NCBI GenBank assembly: GCA_964596775.1
Contig: CAZQVN010000019.1
Location: 1-64,000 of the forward strand
Direction of reading: 5' to 3'
Length of the DNA stretch: 64,000 nucleotides
Source of the DNA: CAZQVN01 sp964596775
Lineage (GTDB): Bacteria; Eisenbacteria; RBG-16-71-46; JABDJR01; JAWXBZ01
The position numbers and the translations under genes are program-made. The notes beneath the pieces were generated by a model. It was not told the DNA's origin. It saw only the letters and a program-made list of their open reading frames with translations, and made no database searches. This document shows positions 60,653 to 64,000 of this stretch, one piece after another (positions within the stretch are counted from its first letter, which is position 1; each line of letters opens with the position of its first letter).

Positions 60653-63600
60653 TGCACCGCCTTGTTTTGGCACTGGTTGCCGCAGCTGTTCTCTCCGTTT
60701 CCGGCCCGCTGGAATGGCGCACCCGGACCGCTTCCGCCGCCGACAAGGATCCGGGCAGCGACTGCTGCTTCTACACGGTCTCCGGCAGCATCTGGTACGA
60801 CCAGAACGGAAACGGCTTCAATAACGCCGAGCCGCCGCTGGCCGGCTGGACGATCCAGGTCTGCGACACGAACAACGTCGTGTATGCGACCACCACGACG
60901 GACGCCCTCGGACAGTACTCGTTCAACCCGATGACCGGCTGCGGGGTGACCCTCCGCATCAAGCAGGTCGTCCAGAGCGGCTGGGTCCAGACGTTTCCGG
61001 GGGGTAACGGCTACCATCAGGTGTTCGCCACCGGGTGCGGAAACAATTACGGGCCGTTCAACTTCGGCAACAACACGCTGGCCTGCCCGCCGTTCTCGAA
61101 GACATACACGCTGGACGCGGACTTCAACCTCGGCACGCTGAACGGCGTGATCACGAACAGCGACCAGATCGAGCTTTCGCCGACGCCGACCACCTGGCCC
61201 TACGCCTGGATCGCGAACGCCGGGGAGGGGTCGCTGTCAAAGGTGGATACGCAGACCGGCAGGGAAGTGGCGCGCTACTACACCGGTCCGCCCGACGGCG
61301 GCAACGGCTACGGCTACCTGGCCCCCTCGCGGACCGTCATCGACAAGGACGGCAACTGCTGGGTGTCGAACCGCACGTTCGGGAGTTTCCTCCCCTCGAT
61401 GACCCAGATCGTCACCTCCGGCGGAATCGACCGGAACAACAACAGCGTCATCGACACGTCGCAGGACCTCAACAACAACGGCATGATCGATCCCGCCGAA
61501 ATTCTCCCCTGGGGGCAGGACGAGCGGGTCATCCGCCACTACGCGCTGGGGTCGACCCAGAACAACGGCGCGCGGGGCACGGTTCTCGACAAGACCGGCT
61601 TCATCTGGGTCGGGCTGACGAGCACCGGCGAGATCCTGAAAATCAATCCGAACCTGTCCACTACCACCTACTCGCCGACGAACACGCCGACGGTGGCGCC
61701 GGCTCTCGTGACCCTCACGATGCCGGGCTCGATGTTCGCCTACGGCATGGCCCTGTCGCCGAACGGCCTCATCTACATCAGCACGCTCGGCCCCAAGGCC
61801 GTGCAGCTTGATCCGGGAGTCGCCAGCGGCGGGACCGGCGCCGGACCGGCGTTCACGGAGTTCATCAATCACGGCGGCGCCAACTACGGCATCGCGGTGG
61901 ACCAGGACTGCATCGTGTGGCTGGCCATGGCAAGCCATGCGGTCACCGGCGCCGGCGTGGTCCGCTGGGACCCTCCGCTGACGCTCGGCAATCCGCTGAA
62001 CGGGTGGACGTACAACACGGGCACCGTTCCGCCCGGGTCGGGCCGCGGCATCTGCGTCGATTTCAACGGCGACATCTGGATGGGGCTGAACGACGGAACC
62101 GACAGCATCGTCAAGTTCGGCCCCGGAATCAATCCGCCGATCCTCGGCATCTATCCGACCGGCGTGCCCACCCCCTGCGGCGTCGGGGTCGCGTCGGACG
62201 GCAACATCATCGTCACGCCGAACGGCGGGTCGAACTGGGAAAAGCGAAACGTGATCACCGGGGCGAACATCCCGCTCGTCGGCCCGCAGCTGGCCGGCCT
62301 CGGTCCCTACACCTACTCGGACTTCACCGGCAGCCAGCAGGCCATGAACGGCCTGCAGCAGGGCACCTGGACGGTGACCACCGACGGGGGCTACCCGGCC
62401 ATCGTCTGGAATTTCATCGGCTGGAACGATCTCGTTCCGGCGCTGACGTCCGTGCAGGTCGAGTACCGGACGGCGGCGACGATCCCGGGATTGCTGTCCC
62501 AGTCGTGGATCACCCAGGGCGCTCCGGGGTCGATTCTCTCGCCGGGTCGCTACATCGAAACCCGGGTGCGGCTCCAGCGCACGCCGGAAGGGTGCGGGCA
62601 GCCGTTCGTCACGCCGGTCCTGTACGACCTTACCGTTTCCGCGATCTGCGACTCCTGCAGCTTCGCCCAGTGCCCGGCCGACACGGTCATCCAGTGCATG
62701 TCACCGCAGGGCGCCGAGTTCTCGTATCCCACGCCGATCCTCAACGGCCTCTGCGACAGCACGTACGTGGTCACCTGCACGCCGCCGTCCCCGACGTTCC
62801 TGCCGATGGGCACCACCCAGATCCAGTGCATCGCCGTCAACGCCCAGGACGACACGGTGTTCTGCTCGTTCAACGTGACCGTGGCCGGCAACTGCGACCC
62901 GCCCGCCACCGGCGCCTGCTGCAGGAACAACTTCTGCTCGGTGATGACCGAGGCCCAGTGCCTCCTCCAGGGCGGAATCTATTTCGGCGACAACACGGAC
63001 TGCGTCGGCGGCTGCGACAAGAACTGCGCCGTGCCGCCGAACAACCTCATGGCCTGGTGGCCGCTGAACGGCGCCACGAGCAACGTCACGCCGAACCTGG
63101 CGGGTCCCCTGACCGGGGGAACCCTGGTCAACGCCCCCACCCTCGTCACCGGCCAGCAGGTGACGAACTCCTACAGCTTCAACGCCGCGGCCGGCCAGTA
63201 CATCAACGTGCCGCATCACGCCACGCTGAACCTGGGCTCGAGTGACTTCACCGTGGACTACTGGATCCGGACCACCTCGACCAACGGCGTGGCGCCGGTC
63301 GTCGACAAGCGGGATCCGAACCCGCTGCGGGGCTTCACCGCGTTCCTGTTCAACGGTTACCCGGCGCTCCAGCTCGCGGTGGCGAGCGGCTTCGACAACT
63401 ACATCCTCACGGCCGCCAACGGCGGGGCGGCCGCGTTCGTGGCCGACGGCCAGTGGCATCTCGTGGCCGTCACCGTGGACCGCGACAACCCGTCCGGCGT
63501 CCGCTTTTACGTGGACGGCGTGCCGGTGGGGGCGCCGTTCAACCCGACGAACCGGCAGGGGAACCTGAACAGCTCCGTGTCGCTGAAGATCGCGGCCCGC

Positions 63601-64000
63601 GAGCCCGCCCTCGGCGGCGGAACGCTGAATGGAACGCTCGACGAGATCGAGATCACCCGTCGCGTCCTGTCCTCCGAGGAAGTCCAGAAACTCTGGGTGG
63701 CCAACGCCTCCGGCAAGTGTCCGGAAGCCTGCTACGTCACCCAGAACGTGCCCTGCTGCAAGGGGCTGAACGCAAGCTCGTCGATCACGATCTGCAACTA
63801 CTCCCTGGTCCCGCAGACCTACAGCTGGGGCGCTTCCGCGATCAACGGCGGGCCGGGCTGCGGACCCCAGGGTCCGATGAGCATTGCGCCCGCGGCCGGC
63901 ACGCTCACCGTTCCGGCCCAGGGGTGCGTGACGATTCCGATCCAGGTGGCCTGTCCGTCCAACGTGCCGATCGGCACGGTGTCCTGCTACCAGGTGACGT
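56640..64000 (+). repeat. Tandem duplication of about 4.1 kb (two gene copies)
   Basis: The coding sequence from about 56640 to 60600 is repeated, with divergence, from about 60760 to the window end. Long conserved stretches such as ICDSCSFAQCPADTVIQCM and TSVQVEYR with close codon use lie at matching positions about 4.1 kb apart. Confidence 0.85.
60652..64000 (+). CDS. Giant exported SdrD-B/propeller/HYR/LamG protein, paralogue 2 (3' end outside window)
   Basis: The ATG at 60652 shares one base with the preceding stop (TGATG), so translation is coupled. It has its own signal peptide (MHRLVLALVAAAVLSVSG..., to about residue 30). The domains follow the same order as paralogue 1: SdrD-B (GSIWYDQNGNGFNNAEPPLA), propeller with DKDGNCWVSNRTFG, HYR (CPADTVIQCMSPQGAEFSY), GACC Cys motif, LamG (LMAWWPLNGATSN) and the Cys-rich module. 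At least 1116 residues are present and the frame is open to the last base. The sorting domain would lie beyond the window. It is clearly a tandem duplicate that has diverged. Confidence 0.9.
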   Translation, partial: MHRLVLALVAAAVLSVSGPLEWRTRTASAADKDPGSDCCFYTVSGSIWYDQNGNGFNNAEPPLAGWTIQVCDTNNVVYATTTTDALGQYSFNPMTGCGVTLRIKQVVQSGWVQTFPGGNGYHQVFATGCGNNYGPFNFGNNTLACPPFSKTYTLDADFNLGTLNGVITNSDQIELSPTPTTWPYAWIANAGEGSLSKVDTQTGREVARYYTGPPDGGNGYGYLAPSRTVIDKDGNCWVSNRTFGSFLPSMTQIVTSGGIDRNNNSVIDTSQDLNNNGMIDPAEILPWGQDERVIRHYALGSTQNNGARGTVLDKTGFIWVGLTSTGEILKINPNLSTTTYSPTNTPTVAPALVTLTMPGSMFAYGMALSPNGLIYISTLGPKAVQLDPGVASGGTGAGPAFTEFINHGGANYGIAVDQDCIVWLAMASHAVTGAGVVRWDPPLTLGNPLNGWTYNTGTVPPGSGRGICVDFNGDIWMGLNDGTDSIVKFGPGINPPILGIYPTGVPTPCGVGVASDGNIIVTPNGGSNWEKRNVITGANIPLVGPQLAGLGPYTYSDFTGSQQAMNGLQQGTWTVTTDGGYPAIVWNFIGWNDLVPALTSVQVEYRTAATIPGLLSQSWITQGAPGSILSPGRYIETRVRLQRTPEGCGQPFVTPVLYDLTVSAICDSCSFAQCPADTVIQCMSPQGAEFSYPTPILNGLCDSTYVVTCTPPSPTFLPMGTTQIQCIAVNAQDDTVFCSFNVTVAGNCDPPATGACCRNNFCSVMTEAQCLLQGGIYFGDNTDCVGGCDKNCAVPPNNLMAWWPLNGATSNVTPNLAGPLTGGTLVNAPTLVTGQQVTNSYSFNAAAGQYINVPHHATLNLGSSDFTVDYWIRTTSTNGVAPVVDKRDPNPLRGFTAFLFNGYPALQLAVASGFDNYILTAANGGAAAFVADGQWHLVAVTVDRDNPSGVRFYVDGVPVGAPFNPTNRQGNLNSSVSLKIAAREPALGGGTLNGTLDEIEITRRVLSSEEVQKLWVANASGKCPEACYVTQNVPCCKGLNASSSITICNYSLVPQTYSWGASAINGGPGCGPQGPMSIAPAAGTLTVPAQGCVTIPIQVACPSNVPIGTVSCYQVT

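Noticed and set aside
60640..60660. A frameshift splitting one giant gene
   Set aside because: The downstream frame begins with its own signal peptide and a full copy of the domains, so TGATG is a gene junction.
57587..60673. Long reverse open frame across the first giant paralogue
   Set aside because: Same reason; the forward frame has a signal peptide, recognised domains and a sorting tail.

Overview
The window is one contiguous stretch of bacterial chromosome, GC-rich (I estimate mid-60s percent) and densely coded on both strands. It has strong Shine-Dalgarno sequences and frequent GTG/TTG starts. No rRNA, tRNA, CRISPR array, transposase or prophage gene was seen. At least five very large exported proteins end in the same FlgD-like/type A sorting-type C-terminal domain (PNP/PNPF, a GR.V element, then GxYF and a basic end). 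Together with a sphingolipid-type operon this suggests an uncultured Gram-negative lineage near the FCB superphylum, such as Eisenbacteria- or Krumholzibacteria-like groups. That placement is inference from gene content only.

Layout. 1-6.6 kb: small unknown genes, a 14-repeat FG-GAP surface protein, a nitroreductase and a CNNM-type membrane protein. 6.8-13.3 kb: a forward run of pckA, a carboxymuconolactone decarboxylase-like protein, an AlkD-like protein with a histone-H1-like tail, a SulP anion transporter with STAS domain, a CTP-synthase-like amidotransferase and a DinB/YfiT protein. 13.3-16.9 kb: oligopeptidase B and an MFS transporter, divergent. 16.9-21.2 kb: a reverse, tightly coupled four-gene operon behind the best promoter in the window. 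Its genes encode a serine palmitoyltransferase-like enzyme, a GNAT-like ceramide synthase candidate, an epimerase-type ceramide reductase candidate and a PAP2/Aur1-like membrane phosphotransferase. It looks like a complete bacterial ceramide pathway with a headgroup enzyme.

21.3-33.7 kb: a 1664-residue glycosidase-like protein with ten FN3 repeats, an SGNH hydrolase, an M29 aminopeptidase and an SBBP/SdrD-B/LamG exported protein. 33.8-36.7 kb: a two-gene nucleotidyltransferase cassette of different base composition, a Ca2+/Na+ exchanger and an unknown membrane-anchored protein. 36.8-40.5 kb: a three-subunit molybdenum hydroxylase (PaoABC-like). 40.6-45.2 kb: a beta-strand-repeat/Kelch exported protein. 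45.4-48.3 kb: a small exported protein, rsmH and two related small secreted Cys-rich proteins. 48.4-50.9 kb: a bc complex operon (small exported protein, Rieske, cytochrome b fused to a diheme c domain). 51-56.3 kb: fused E1 alpha/beta 2-oxoacid dehydrogenase, TlpA-like thioredoxin, mutY, trpC and a CPXCG protein.

Between mutY and trpC, on the opposite strand, lies a compact unit with its own promoter. It has a 17-nt Shine-Dalgarno match to the 16S rRNA tail, a 13-codon ORF, a chain of stable hairpins and a terminator-like end. 56.5-64 kb: two tandem, translationally coupled giant exported paralogues (SdrD-B, propeller-like, HYR, LamG and an unnamed Cys-rich module). The second runs off the end of the window.

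The main themes are central and respiratory metabolism, an extensive secreted or surface proteome that probably uses one C-terminal sorting route, and an outer-membrane sphingolipid pathway.
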